Shown here: positions 24,578-32,548 of the stretch, one piece after another
How positions within the stretch are numbered: the stretch's first letter is position 1
How the letters are laid out: the number at the start of each line of letters is the position of its first letter
DNA from: Candidatus Bathyarchaeum tardum
GTDB taxonomy: Archaea; Thermoproteota; Bathyarchaeia; Bathyarchaeales; Bathyarchaeaceae
Assembly: GCA_029762755.1 (NCBI GenBank)
Contig: JARVGH010000006.1
Span: 124,001 to 188,000 of the forward strand
Direction: 5' to 3'
Length of the DNA stretch: 64,000 nucleotides
The notes under the pieces: model-generated
The model's database searches: none
The model's input: the letters and a program-made list of their open reading frames with translations, nothing else
What the model was told of the DNA's origin: nothing
Made by a program: the position numbers and the translations under genes

Positions 24578-26551
24578 TTATACCCCCAAAACAACAATAA
24601 GAATCAGTATTATCGCCCCAATAATGAAAGACATAAACGCTGGTGTGAAATTCTGATGAATATCCAAAGCAAGTAACTTTTGACATCCTTTAGATAGCTT
24701 GCTTAACAAGAAATAGTAAAAACGATCAACACTTAGCCTGTGGCGAAGATTTTCAAGTTTCAAGACCTGAGTAAAGGTGTGATAAAAAAAGCTTGACGGG
24801 ACCTCATAAATTTCGTTTTCATCTTCTCCACAGAGAACCGGTTTAAATGCGTCTTCACTACTTTGTTCTCTATGCTTTCTCTTTGTCGTATATGTGACAG
24901 TAAGGATGAGCATTGAACCAAGTACAAGCATTGATATTGCTATTACTAATGGGGTCCAAAAACCTAGGGCTGGATGTATGATTCCGAACGGCTCAATTAT
25001 GTTAGCTGCGAACCCCAGTTGCCTAATTCCAGGTATTATAAAAGTATCTAAAAGTGGCATTGGTAACATTCCCAAAAATATTACAACAGCAGACATCAGA
25101 ATCATGGGAGCAAGCATTGTAATAGGAGGCTCCTTGGTATTTGGGTCAATTCCTAGATTACTTCCTCGAGTTAAGAAAACAGAATATAACAATCTAATCG
25201 CGATAGCAAGATGAAAAACTCCACCCAATACCGTTGCCGCCAAGAAGAACGGTGAAGCTATTTCAAGCGTGGAATGGATAATCAAGTACTTTCCTGTGAA
25301 TTCACTCAATAATGGTAAACCCCCAATAGCGAGAACGCTAAGAGCACAACAGCTTGCCGTAATAGGGATGTAGCGATATAATCCTCCAAGCTCGTCAATG
25401 TTGCTTTTACCTGTTGCATAAATAACAGCGCCAGCACAAAGGAAAAGTACTCCCGCTACGAAAACATGTGATGTCAAATAAAACAAACCTGCAACTGTTC
25501 CCAATGATGTAGCGAAACCAATAACCATAACACTGTAACCTAGCTCAGATATGACGCTGTAAGCCAATATCCGCTTTAGTTCGTTTTCAGTGATGGCGTT
25601 AATTGCAGCAGACAGCAAAGTAATAACTCCAATAACGGAAATTATGAAGCTCCAAATGTTGATATTCCCAAATAAGACTGCAAAAGGTATGATTGGCAGA
25701 TTAGTTAAAAACGGCTGAAATACTTGCGAAAAAAAACGAATAAGCAAATATATTCCTGCCAAATCTCCAACTAAAAACAAGATCATAGTTGATGTTGGAG
25801 CCACAGTTGCATCAGGTAGCCATATATGAAATGGTATCTGAACCGCTTTTGGTAACAATGCAACAAGCAGTAAAGGAAATACAATTATCGCAACAGTATT
25901 TGTAAAAACCCCGTTTCCTAGCTCTATCATATTAAGGGTTCCTGACGTGAAGAATAAAACAATGGAAGCAATGAACAATGCCAAACTTCCTATATGCGTC
26001 ATGATTAAACATTTGAATGCTGATTGTACACAATTTTTTTTAGAGTACCAAAAAGAAATAATGGCATACAAACAAACACTTACTAATTCCCAAAAAAGCA
26101 AAAGACCGATTAAATTGCTGGAAAAAAGTGCTCCGTTTATCGCACCGACCATTAGAAGAGAAACAGAGTACAACCGGTTAAATCCGTCACTGATTGTATA
26201 TGCTTTGTTTTTTGGAGAAAGATATTGTACTGTAAATGTTAATGCAAGTGCTCCGAAAAGAGAACAAAGCAGTGCAGGTAAAAGAGACAAGAAATCCACG
26301 TATATCTCTAAATTTGCTGTGGTGACAAATAAAGGTAAATGAAAAAATTCTGATTGAATCGGACTTGAAGAAACAGAAGGAACAAGGGAGAGTATGCTAA
26401 AAAAAACAATATATGCTGTGACAATGCAAACTACCTTAGCTAGTTGTGCACCTGCTTTTGGTATCTTAGAAATGATGTGAGACGTGATGCTAACTATGAT
26501 TGGAGCAAATATTGCGAACATGACTATTTGATGTGGCTCAACTATGACCAT
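24578..26551 (-). CDS. Hydrogenase antiporter-like subunit, NuoL/HyfB-like
   Basis: The protein has 657 residues, matching HyfB-type lengths. About 14-16 transmembrane helices are expected. It has the antiporter core (ALLPKAVQIPFHIWLPDATVAPTSTMILF) with the membrane Lys/His residues, and a longer C-terminal part with a cytoplasmic loop (KRKHREQSSEDAFKPVLCGEDEN) followed by a final helix. It is the larger ion-pumping subunit of the complex. It follows the NuoC-like gene by 88 bases and is tightly coupled to HyfE. Confidence 0.93.
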   Translation of the reverse strand: MVIVEPHQIVMFAIFAPIIVSITSHIISKIPKAGAQLAKVVCIVTAYIVFFSILSLVPSVSSSPIQSEFFHLPLFVTTANLEIYVDFLSLLPALLCSLFGALALTFTVQYLSPKNKAYTISDGFNRLYSVSLLMVGAINGALFSSNLIGLLLFWELVSVCLYAIISFWYSKKNCVQSAFKCLIMTHIGSLALFIASIVLFFTSGTLNMIELGNGVFTNTVAIIVFPLLLVALLPKAVQIPFHIWLPDATVAPTSTMILFLVGDLAGIYLLIRFFSQVFQPFLTNLPIIPFAVLFGNINIWSFIISVIGVITLLSAAINAITENELKRILAYSVISELGYSVMVIGFATSLGTVAGLFYLTSHVFVAGVLFLCAGAVIYATGKSNIDELGGLYRYIPITASCCALSVLAIGGLPLLSEFTGKYLIIHSTLEIASPFFLAATVLGGVFHLAIAIRLLYSVFLTRGSNLGIDPNTKEPPITMLAPMILMSAVVIFLGMLPMPLLDTFIIPGIRQLGFAANIIEPFGIIHPALGFWTPLVIAISMLVLGSMLILTVTYTTKRKHREQSSEDAFKPVLCGEDENEIYEVPSSFFYHTFTQVLKLENLRHRLSVDRFYYFLLSKLSKGCQKLLALDIHQNFTPAFMSFIIGAIILILIVVLGV

Positions 26552-26639
26552 GGATGTTTCCTACTTTTCATCTAGTTGATTTTCGATGAATAATAAAAAA
26601 TTGTTTTCTTCTAACATCATTCGCCCTCTTTTACGCCAG

Positions 26640-27095
26640 TTATTTTTGGGTAGTTAAACTGCTTGTGTTCTTATTCAAGGGATAACTTTCGTTTGGCCAT
26701 TCATCAGGCAAGATTAGGCGGCTTAAATCGGGATGACCTTCAAACTTTATTCCAAACAAGTCATGAATTTCGCGTTCATAGAGCACTGATCCAGGTACAA
26801 TATCAGTAATTGTTGAAAGTGACCCCACATTAATAGGCAGAGAAACTCTTACAGTGACCAATGTGCCTTGATTTTCGAAATGATATAGAATTTCAATTGA
26901 ACCTTCACTGTTTTGGCAACCTGTTATGGTAGAAAGATGCGTGAATCCAATGCTATTCAAAAAAAGAATCACCTCTTTGAAACAATTTCTTTTAGCAAAA
27001 ACAAAAATTCGTCGAGATCTCGGAGCGGTTATTTTAAGAATGTGCTTTTCACCAAGATTTTCCCTCAGTGCTGCGACAATTTCCTTATTTATCAT
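26640..27095 (-). CDS. Hydrogenase 30-kDa subunit, NuoC-like
   Basis: The protein has 151 residues. It has the NuoC signature YEREIHDLFGIKFEGHPDLSRLILPDEWP, ending in YPL. In bacterial HycE/HyfG this domain is fused to the large subunit; here it is a separate gene, 6 kb away on the other strand from the large-subunit gene. It links the catalytic module to the membrane arm. It is first in the minus-strand unit; ATG 27095. Confidence 0.92.
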   Translation of the reverse strand: MINKEIVAALRENLGEKHILKITAPRSRRIFVFAKRNCFKEVILFLNSIGFTHLSTITGCQNSEGSIEILYHFENQGTLVTVRVSLPINVGSLSTITDIVPGSVLYEREIHDLFGIKFEGHPDLSRLILPDEWPNESYPLNKNTSSLTTQK

Positions 27096-27338
27096 ACATT
27101 TTCAGCTCAACTTTCAAATTTTTCATGCTTTTTTTGGTTTATTAACTCATCCTCACTCGATAAATAGAGAAGACTTGTGAATTGATTGTTAAAACTTGCA
27201 TTTATAGCTTTTTTGGCGAAAATTACCATTTATTTTATTTTGGGAGCAATATTTGTTTTAGCGCTGTTTTCAGTTCTTTATCATTCGCTAACAAAGATAC
27301 TAACAATTTTCAAGGTAAAATGAAATGTGTTTTTGCTG

Positions 27339-28040
27339 TTAATTTGTTGGAAATTTTTCTACACTTATTTTTTGTTTTGTTACGCCCAACTCTTGAAGGA
27401 AGTCTTGCATTGCTTTCATCATTCCAGGGGGTCCACAAAGGTAAAACATTCTTTGGGAGTAGTCAGGTAATTCGTTTTTTATTAGATTAGCATCAATGTG
27501 TCCAGTTTGTCCAGTCCAATTGGGGTCTTGTCGCGTTAAGGTATACACAATTTTGAATTGTTGATTTTCGTCTTTCATTTGGTCAAATTCTTGTTTAAAG
27601 ACTATATCCTTTGACGTTTTGTTCCCATAAAAAAGAAAAATATCTGTTTTTAATTTCAAATCAGTGGCGTACCTACATATGCTTCTAAAAGGCGTAATTC
27701 CAATCCCTCCTGAAAGCATTGCAATTTTATTTTGTTTCTCGTCAAGGACAAATTGTCCATAGGGGGCATCTAATTGCACTTCATCTCCTACATCGAGATG
27801 TTTGAAAGCTTCAGAAAATTCATGACCATCAGTTAATTTTTTTGTTACTTCAATAAAATCCTCTGTGGGGCTGCTAGAAAGGGTAAGAGGCTTTCTCAAC
27901 GAACCGCCTTTTCCGTTGGGCAAAGATATAATCAAATATTGACCTGCAGTATATTCAAAAGAATCTGGTTTGGAAAAACGGTAACTTTTCACGTCATGGG
28001 TTCTTTGAATAATATCAGTAATTTTAGTTTTGAATATCAT
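27339..28040 (-). CDS. FAD/NAD(P)-binding oxidoreductase, ferredoxin-reductase-like
   Basis: The protein has 233 residues. The FAD domain shows AGQYLIISLP and LRKPLTLSSSP (RxxS/T-type FAD site). The NAD(P) domain has GGIGITPFRSI and ends with MFYLCGPPGMMKAMQDFL. No fused ferredoxin or iron-sulfur cluster is present. It would shuttle electrons between NAD(P)H and a ferredoxin, flavodoxin or rubredoxin-like partner. It is probably leaderless: a TTATTATA box lies just upstream of ATG 28040. It lies 243 bases upstream of the NuoC-like gene on the same strand. Confidence 0.88.
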   Translation of the reverse strand: MIFKTKITDIIQRTHDVKSYRFSKPDSFEYTAGQYLIISLPNGKGGSLRKPLTLSSSPTEDFIEVTKKLTDGHEFSEAFKHLDVGDEVQLDAPYGQFVLDEKQNKIAMLSGGIGITPFRSICRYATDLKLKTDIFLFYGNKTSKDIVFKQEFDQMKDENQQFKIVYTLTRQDPNWTGQTGHIDANLIKNELPDYSQRMFYLCGPPGMMKAMQDFLQELGVTKQKISVEKFPTN

Positions 28041-28176
28041 TAAAATCCTATAATAATTATTTCGGAGGTGCTTTAAAGCTATTTTTAAATTTAGTTTTGC
28101 TCATCAAACACGTGCTAAAAAAAGATTTATAGTTAAGCATCAGAAAATGTGGACATTAATATTTTTGGCAATATTT

Positions 28177-28210
28177 CTAAAACCGTGTAACATATTTTAC
28201 ACGTTTTTAG
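28177..28210. promoter_or_regulatory. 34-base near-perfect inverted repeat, likely operator
   Basis: The arms CTAAAACCGTGTAA (28177-28190) and TTACACGTTTTTAG (28197-28210) match at 13 of 14 positions around a 6-base centre. It lies about 50 bases before the DUF1508 protein start, in an AT-rich promoter region. A dimeric repressor site is the simplest reading; an RNA hairpin is possible. Confidence 0.55.
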
Positions 28211-28258
28211 TAGCAATCTTTAACCGTATTCAACATATTATTTTATATGGTGATTTTT

Positions 28259-29104
28259 TTGAAAGCAAAATATCAAATCTATCAAGATGTAGCAGGAAAA
28301 TTTCGGTTTAGGCTTCGAGCGCCTAACAATAAAATCATTGCAGTAAGTGAAGCCTACGAAAGCAAAGCAGCATGCATAAACGGAGTAAAATCGGTTCAAG
28401 CTAACTGTGGTTCGCACGTGGAAGACCAGACAACAGGTATGGAAAAAATAAACAATCCAAAATATGAAGTTTTTATTGACACTGCTCACGAATTTAGGTT
28501 CAACTTGAAAGCGTCAAATGGGGAAATTATTGCAGCAAGCCAAGGATACGAAACAAAACAAGGGGCAATGCAAGGAATTGAAGCAGTACAAAACAGTTGT
28601 GATGCCGAAATCGAGGATTTAACAGTTGACCAACAAACAAAAGACAGACAACTTGCTGAAGCAGTAATGAAAAGTTGTAACGCCAATGTAACTACAGAAT
28701 CAATTACGTATATGCCGTACGAACCTAAAGAAGTTTGCAAAGAACCTGCGCCAGGATTAAATGATACTTTTATCACTTTAGATGCTCCACCAACAAAAGT
28801 TGAATCAGGAACCAAAGTAACATTAACCGGAAAACTAAACATGGCGGGTTCATGTGAAGGCATAGACTGTGTTACAATACACATTTTTGAGCATGACCGT
28901 TCTTTCCTACGAGACGATTTTCTGGCTTCAGGGGAAACAAATCCAGATGGAACATTTTCAATCGACTGGATAGCAAAACAGAAAGATTTCTGGGATGACA
29001 AAGTACAAGTCTACGCACGATTTATCGGAACAGACAATTACATGCCAGCAACAAGCAAAATCTATCCAATACAAGTTCTATGGTATGCTAGACCAAAAAA
29101 TTAA
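28259..29104 (+). CDS. Tandem DUF1508 protein with C-terminal Ig-like domain
   Basis: The protein has 281 residues. Two DUF1508 (YegP-like) repeats are clear: YQIYQDVAGKFRFRLRAPN near the N-terminus and YEVFIDTAHEFRFNLKASN about 65 residues later, each followed by a GYE/AYE-type turn and a helix. After a linker with two Cys comes a beta-rich domain of about 100 residues (TKVESGTKVTLTGKLN, then YARFIGTDNYMPATS) like Ig-type repeats in surface proteins, although no signal peptide is seen. The start is TTG 28259 because GGTGAT (28249-28254) precedes it. Confidence 0.8.
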   Translation: MKAKYQIYQDVAGKFRFRLRAPNNKIIAVSEAYESKAACINGVKSVQANCGSHVEDQTTGMEKINNPKYEVFIDTAHEFRFNLKASNGEIIAASQGYETKQGAMQGIEAVQNSCDAEIEDLTVDQQTKDRQLAEAVMKSCNANVTTESITYMPYEPKEVCKEPAPGLNDTFITLDAPPTKVESGTKVTLTGKLNMAGSCEGIDCVTIHIFEHDRSFLRDDFLASGETNPDGTFSIDWIAKQKDFWDDKVQVYARFIGTDNYMPATSKIYPIQVLWYARPKN

Positions 29105-29110
29105 ACAATA

Positions 29111-29150
29111 GGTTATTGGGTTAAACAAAAAACCCATAACCAACTTATTT
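29111..29150 (+). terminator. Hairpin terminator after the DUF1508 gene
   Basis: GGTTATTGGGTT (29111-29122) pairs with AACCCATAACC (29131-29141) with one bulged base, then a T-rich stretch follows. It lies 7 bases after the gene's stop. Confidence 0.6.
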
Positions 29151-29192
29151 TTGTTTTGAAAACAATCTTACCCCATTGTGTATAAAGATTGT

Positions 29193-30044
29193 TTACTGAA
29201 CTTCTTCAATGCCTGAAATTAATTCGTGAACGTCGACACCTACGTATTTTCCTATGTAACCGCCTTCTAAGGTACCAAAAATTGGCTTGTTTAAACCACC
29301 AATTATTCGTCCAATTTCTCGGTATCTGCTGCTAGTTAAACCCAAAGAAACAATATCGCCTTCATGAGTGTCAAAACCCGCGGAAAGGGCAATCAAGTCG
29401 ATATTGCCCATTTTAATTTCATTCAAAGCTTTTCTAAGGGTTTTTATGTACAAAGCATCCCCTGTAGAGTAAGGTAAAGGAAAATTCAAACAGTTGTTTT
29501 TTGAAACAAAACCAGTATAAGGAAATGCGGGGTGCCGATGCAAAGAAACAAAAGTAACTTTTGGATCGTCTTGAAAAATTTCTTGCGTCCCGTTTCCGTG
29601 GTGTCCATCAATATCCAAAATTAAAGTCTGCAGACCTAACTTTTTTACTGCTAATGCAATGTTATTAAAGTAACAAAAACCTAAAGTTCCCGCACCCAAT
29701 GCAGGACCATTTATTCCAGCATGGTGCCCTGGAGGGCGCATATATGAAAAAGCCTTTTTTTCTGCAGCTAACAATGTGGCACCTGCTGACAACAATGCAT
29801 GACTGTAAATTCCTTCAGGTGCAGGGGTGTCTGCATCTAGGGGGGACCATGATACAGCATTTTTAACACGGTTCACATGCTCATTAGCGTGAATAGTTAA
29901 GAGGTCTTTTTCTGAAGCTGTTGTGGGTTCCAAAAAATCATAGTTTTCTTGTAATATTCCTAGACCTTCGCTCATGCGCTCTGGTCGTTCTATGTGCCCT
30001 GGCCAATTGTATTCAAAACACTTTTCAGAAAAAATGATTTCCAT
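29193..30044 (-). CDS. Histone-deacetylase-fold deacetylase
   Basis: The protein has 283 residues. Class I/II HDAC fold motifs are present: MRPPGHHAG with the catalytic His pair, GFCYFNN, LDIDGHHGNGTQE with the zinc Asp and His, and SAGFDTHEGD with the second zinc Asp. Archaeal members resemble AcuC and acetylpolyamine amidohydrolases, and may act on acetyl-lysine or acetylated small amines. The start is ATG 30044, behind GAGGAAAAAGTA; ATG 30071 lacks a site. The DUF5752 winged-helix gene lies upstream on the same strand. Confidence 0.92.
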   Translation of the reverse strand: MEIIFSEKCFEYNWPGHIERPERMSEGLGILQENYDFLEPTTASEKDLLTIHANEHVNRVKNAVSWSPLDADTPAPEGIYSHALLSAGATLLAAEKKAFSYMRPPGHHAGINGPALGAGTLGFCYFNNIALAVKKLGLQTLILDIDGHHGNGTQEIFQDDPKVTFVSLHRHPAFPYTGFVSKNNCLNFPLPYSTGDALYIKTLRKALNEIKMGNIDLIALSAGFDTHEGDIVSLGLTSSRYREIGRIIGGLNKPIFGTLEGGYIGKYVGVDVHELISGIEEVQ

Positions 30045-30097
30045 TACTTTTTCCTCGGTTAAGGAAATCATTTAGTCTAAAATTTGTGTTTTGGTTT

Positions 30098-30646
30098 TTA
30101 GGCTTCCAGATTAACTAATTCATTATATCTGGATTTAACGGTTTGATAAAGTTTGTTTCGGAGCTCCTCTCCTGACACGTTTGTCCCGCGTAACAGTGCA
30201 ACTTTTTTGGATAATTCAACATCACATAAGGTGCTGTTTATCCAACATTCAAAGTCTTTGCTGTTCATGTGGAATTCGATTGATTGGATATCTATTGTTT
30301 GAATTTTATCAAGGAAGTCTTTAAGGCTGAATGCGCTAACACTTAAGGGCTTGTCAACGCCATTGTAAAAATGAAAAGCGTTTTCCTTGGTCACTGAACA
30401 CAGAATTTTTTCAGCTAGTGCTTTGTCAGTTTTTGGTAATCCTAGGGCTTGTTTACCTAAGATTGTTATTGTATATTGGTGTTTTTCGGGAACACAAACG
30501 TATTCTGCTTTTATGAGACCCAACAAGTAACCCATTGTGGAAGAGGGACTTAATCCTGCTTTTTCTGAAATTATTTGCAAGGTCAATGGATTTTCTGCAG
30601 CCCATAAATCAACTAAAATTTTACCCCGGATTTTGCCTTCACTCAT
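30098..30646 (-). CDS. Winged-helix plus DUF5752-like domain protein
   Basis: The protein has about 182 residues. The N-terminal part reads as a winged helix (PLTLQIISEKAGLSPSSTMGYLLGLIKAEYV, then a wing and LGKQALGLP). The C-terminal 100 residues (VSAFSLKDFLDKIQTID, IEFHMNSKDFECWIN, then a helix with ELRNKLYQTV) are clearly similar to the C-terminal domain of the GH57 enzyme at 40106-41704, a DUF5752-type domain found with glycan enzymes. It may be a regulator that senses the same ligand as that domain. The start is ATG 30646; a GTG at 30655 is possible. Confidence 0.7.
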   Translation of the reverse strand: MSEGKIRGKILVDLWAAENPLTLQIISEKAGLSPSSTMGYLLGLIKAEYVCVPEKHQYTITILGKQALGLPKTDKALAEKILCSVTKENAFHFYNGVDKPLSVSAFSLKDFLDKIQTIDIQSIEFHMNSKDFECWINSTLCDVELSKKVALLRGTNVSGEELRNKLYQTVKSRYNELVNLEA

Positions 30647-30747
30647 TATTTCCACTTTCCAAGAACAATAACAGTAATCCAGATTATTAATTTATTCGGT
30701 AATCAGCTTTTCCTGAAAACCTGGGATATCGAAAAATTAACTTGTTT

Positions 30748-31161
30748 TTATTTTCTTAATAAGCATTTGTAGCTGACATCTTTTGCTTTGAAGTATTCTT
30801 TTGAAAACTGTACTGCTTTTAATGGGTCATAGTATTTACAACTGAAAATGTCAAGAAAAATTCGGTTTGTTTTGTTTGCAAAATGACCTGACACAAGTGA
30901 TGTTTCAACAAGTTGGGCCATGGAATAACCAAAGACATCTGGGTTTGTCCCAAAGTTGTTGAGATGACACGGTCCCCAAGGTTTAGCATCAATGAGTTTA
31001 CAGATTTTGGCAGTATAATCCCTAATTGCCTCTGGATTGGTTAGTAATTCTGGATCACAATAATGTAAGTCAATTGCAGTAGAAAGTCCCCACGCGTTGG
31101 CCAATACGTATTGTTCTTCTGTTACAGTATCTAATTTTTTCATCATCATCTCTGTTTTCAT
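30748..31161 (-). CDS. S-adenosylmethionine decarboxylase-like protein
   Basis: The protein has about 137 residues. WGLSTAIDLHYCDPELL, the central LVETSLVSGHFANKTN and DIFSCKYYDPLKAV align with small prokaryotic AdoMet decarboxylases. These normally self-cleave at a Ser within ESHxTxH to make a pyruvoyl group for polyamine synthesis. Here the equivalent stretch reads ETSLVSGH, so the processing Ser is displaced or replaced by Thr. I recall methanogen proteins of this variant annotated SpeD-like; activity is uncertain. ATG 31161 is chosen over upstream TTG 31179. Confidence 0.65.
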   Translation of the reverse strand: MKTEMMMKKLDTVTEEQYVLANAWGLSTAIDLHYCDPELLTNPEAIRDYTAKICKLIDAKPWGPCHLNNFGTNPDVFGYSMAQLVETSLVSGHFANKTNRIFLDIFSCKYYDPLKAVQFSKEYFKAKDVSYKCLLRK

Positions 31162-31322
31162 ATTCAATCCCCGACACAATTATTCGCTCATAGAGCGCAA
31201 AAGCTACGCATGGCAATGCAGGAAATAAAATTTGTGGTTTTATTTTTAATAAAATTTTAATTAAAAATATGTTTTCTTAAAACAGACTTGTTACGTTGCG
31301 ATTACAATTAAGGAAAAAATAT

Positions 31323-31336
31323 TGTTTTTAAAAACA
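31323..31336. promoter_or_regulatory. Perfect 14-base palindrome
   Basis: TGTTTTTAAAAACA has no mismatch and lies mid-way between divergent genes. It may be an operator or a promoter element. Confidence 0.4.
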
Positions 31337-31351
31337 GCTCTTTTATTATGT

Positions 31352-31370
31352 ATTTTGACTATGTCAAAAT
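31352..31370. promoter_or_regulatory. Perfect inverted repeat, 8-base arms, likely operator
   Basis: ATTTTGAC and GTCAAAAT flank a 3-base centre. A length of 19 with perfect arms fits a winged-helix or TetR-type dimer site. It lies about 190 bases before the transporter start and 190 bases before the AdoMet-decarboxylase-like start. Confidence 0.5.
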
Positions 31371-31536
31371 TAAATTCAAACTAACCTATTAACTATTAGA
31401 CACAAACTGTTTTTTATGGAGGATAGTTTATTCATAATTGCACCTTGAAAAACTTCAATTTTTGAATATAAACAAAAACATTAATAGCAAATTAATACAA
31501 TTCACAAATACCCTGTTTGGTTGCATTGGATATGAT

Positions 31537-31590
31537 ATGACTGAACAGGATTCACAAAAATTCAAAGACGTAGAGGGATATAACAATTGA
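31537..31590 (+). other. Possible 17-codon upstream reading frame
   Basis: ATG 31537 opens a short frame (MTEQDSQKFKDVEGYNN) whose TGA overlaps the TTG start of the ABC ATPase gene (TTGA at 31587-31590). The overlap would allow translational coupling. No homologue is recognised and it may be chance. Confidence 0.3.
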
Positions 31591-32543
31591 ACGGCATTGA
31601 AATAAACGCAATAACTAAACGTTTTGAAGATACACTAGCAGTTGATAACATTTCCCTCAATGTTACTAAAGGAGAATTATTTGGTCTTCTTGGTCCCAAC
31701 GGAGCAGGTAAATCCACGCTTACAAAAATGATTTCAGGAATGATAAATCCCACGTCAGGAACTATTAAAGTCGGAGATTACGATATTCAAAAACATCCAA
31801 TTAAAGTCAAAGAAAATCTCGGTGTAGTTCCTCAAGAGATTGTGTTGTATGATTACCTTAATGCAAAAGAGAACCTTTCATTTTATGGAAGACTTTACGG
31901 ATTATCGGGGACAAAACTCAAAACAAGGATACAGGAACTGCTAAAGTTTACGCAGCTAGAAGAAAAAGCAGTAAAACGTCATGTTTCCACGTATTCCGGA
32001 GGAATGAAACGTCGAGTAAACATTGCTGCAGCCTTGTTGCATGAGCCTGAAGTAATATTGTTAGACGAACCAACAGCGGGACTTGATCCACAAAACAAGC
32101 TTGCTCTTTGGGAAATTATTGAATCTTTGAAGAGCCAAGGGAAAACCATTGTGTTAACTACTCACATGATGGAAGAAGCCGAAGAATTATGCACCCGCGT
32201 TGCAATCATGGACCACGGTAAAATTATTGCTTTGGGTAGCCCAAACCAGTTAGTTAAAGAAATTAAAATGGAGAACACAATAACTATTGTTCCAGACAAG
32301 ATTGAGTCTAAACTAATTGAGCATGTTAAACTAATTTCGGGAGTACAAAACGCTTATAATGCATATGATGAAACTGAAAAAAAGGAAACATTGAAAGTTA
32401 TTACCGACTGCCCTGATGACATACTTCCCGAAATAGTGTCAACTATTGTAAAAGATGGGGCAAAAGTCATGTCAGTTCAGTTATCACGCGTAACCCTTGA
32501 AGACGTGTTCATTGCACTCACAGGAAGGACTCTAAGGGAGTAA
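31587..32543 (+). CDS. ABC-2 type transporter ATP-binding protein
   Basis: The protein has 318 residues. Walker A is GPNGAGKST, the signature is YSGGMKRRVN, Walker B is VILLDEPTAGLD, and the switch is TTHMMEEAEEL. The C-terminal 90 residues form the DrrA-type extension common in exporter ATPases. TTG 31587 follows GAGGGATATAACAA. It pairs with the permease 6 bases downstream. The substrate, possibly a drug, lipid or peptide, is unknown. Confidence 0.93.
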   Translation: MNGIEINAITKRFEDTLAVDNISLNVTKGELFGLLGPNGAGKSTLTKMISGMINPTSGTIKVGDYDIQKHPIKVKENLGVVPQEIVLYDYLNAKENLSFYGRLYGLSGTKLKTRIQELLKFTQLEEKAVKRHVSTYSGGMKRRVNIAAALLHEPEVILLDEPTAGLDPQNKLALWEIIESLKSQGKTIVLTTHMMEEAEELCTRVAIMDHGKIIALGSPNQLVKEIKMENTITIVPDKIESKLIEHVKLISGVQNAYNAYDETEKKETLKVITDCPDDILPEIVSTIVKDGAKVMSVQLSRVTLEDVFIALTGRTLRE

Positions 32544-32548
32544 ACAAA

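Larger units (their letters stand above)
31162..31586. other. Divergent intergenic region with palindromes and a uORF
   Basis: This AT-rich 425-base gap lies between the AdoMet-decarboxylase-like gene (-) and the ABC transporter (+). It holds two perfect palindromes, TGTTTTTAAAAACA (31323-31336) and ATTTTGAC-TAT-GTCAAAAT (31352-31370), both listed separately. A 17-codon frame overlaps the transporter start. No RNA gene was recognised. Confidence 0.5.

Noticed and set aside
27182-27490. 102-codon plus-strand frame overlapping the end of the flavoprotein gene
   Set aside because: It has no recognisable motif; it lies opposite the conserved C-terminus of the oxidoreductase and in AT-rich intergenic DNA.
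28486-29001. 171-codon minus-strand frame across the DUF1508 gene
   Set aside because: The plus-strand product has two recognisable repeats; the antisense frame shows no family and no start site.
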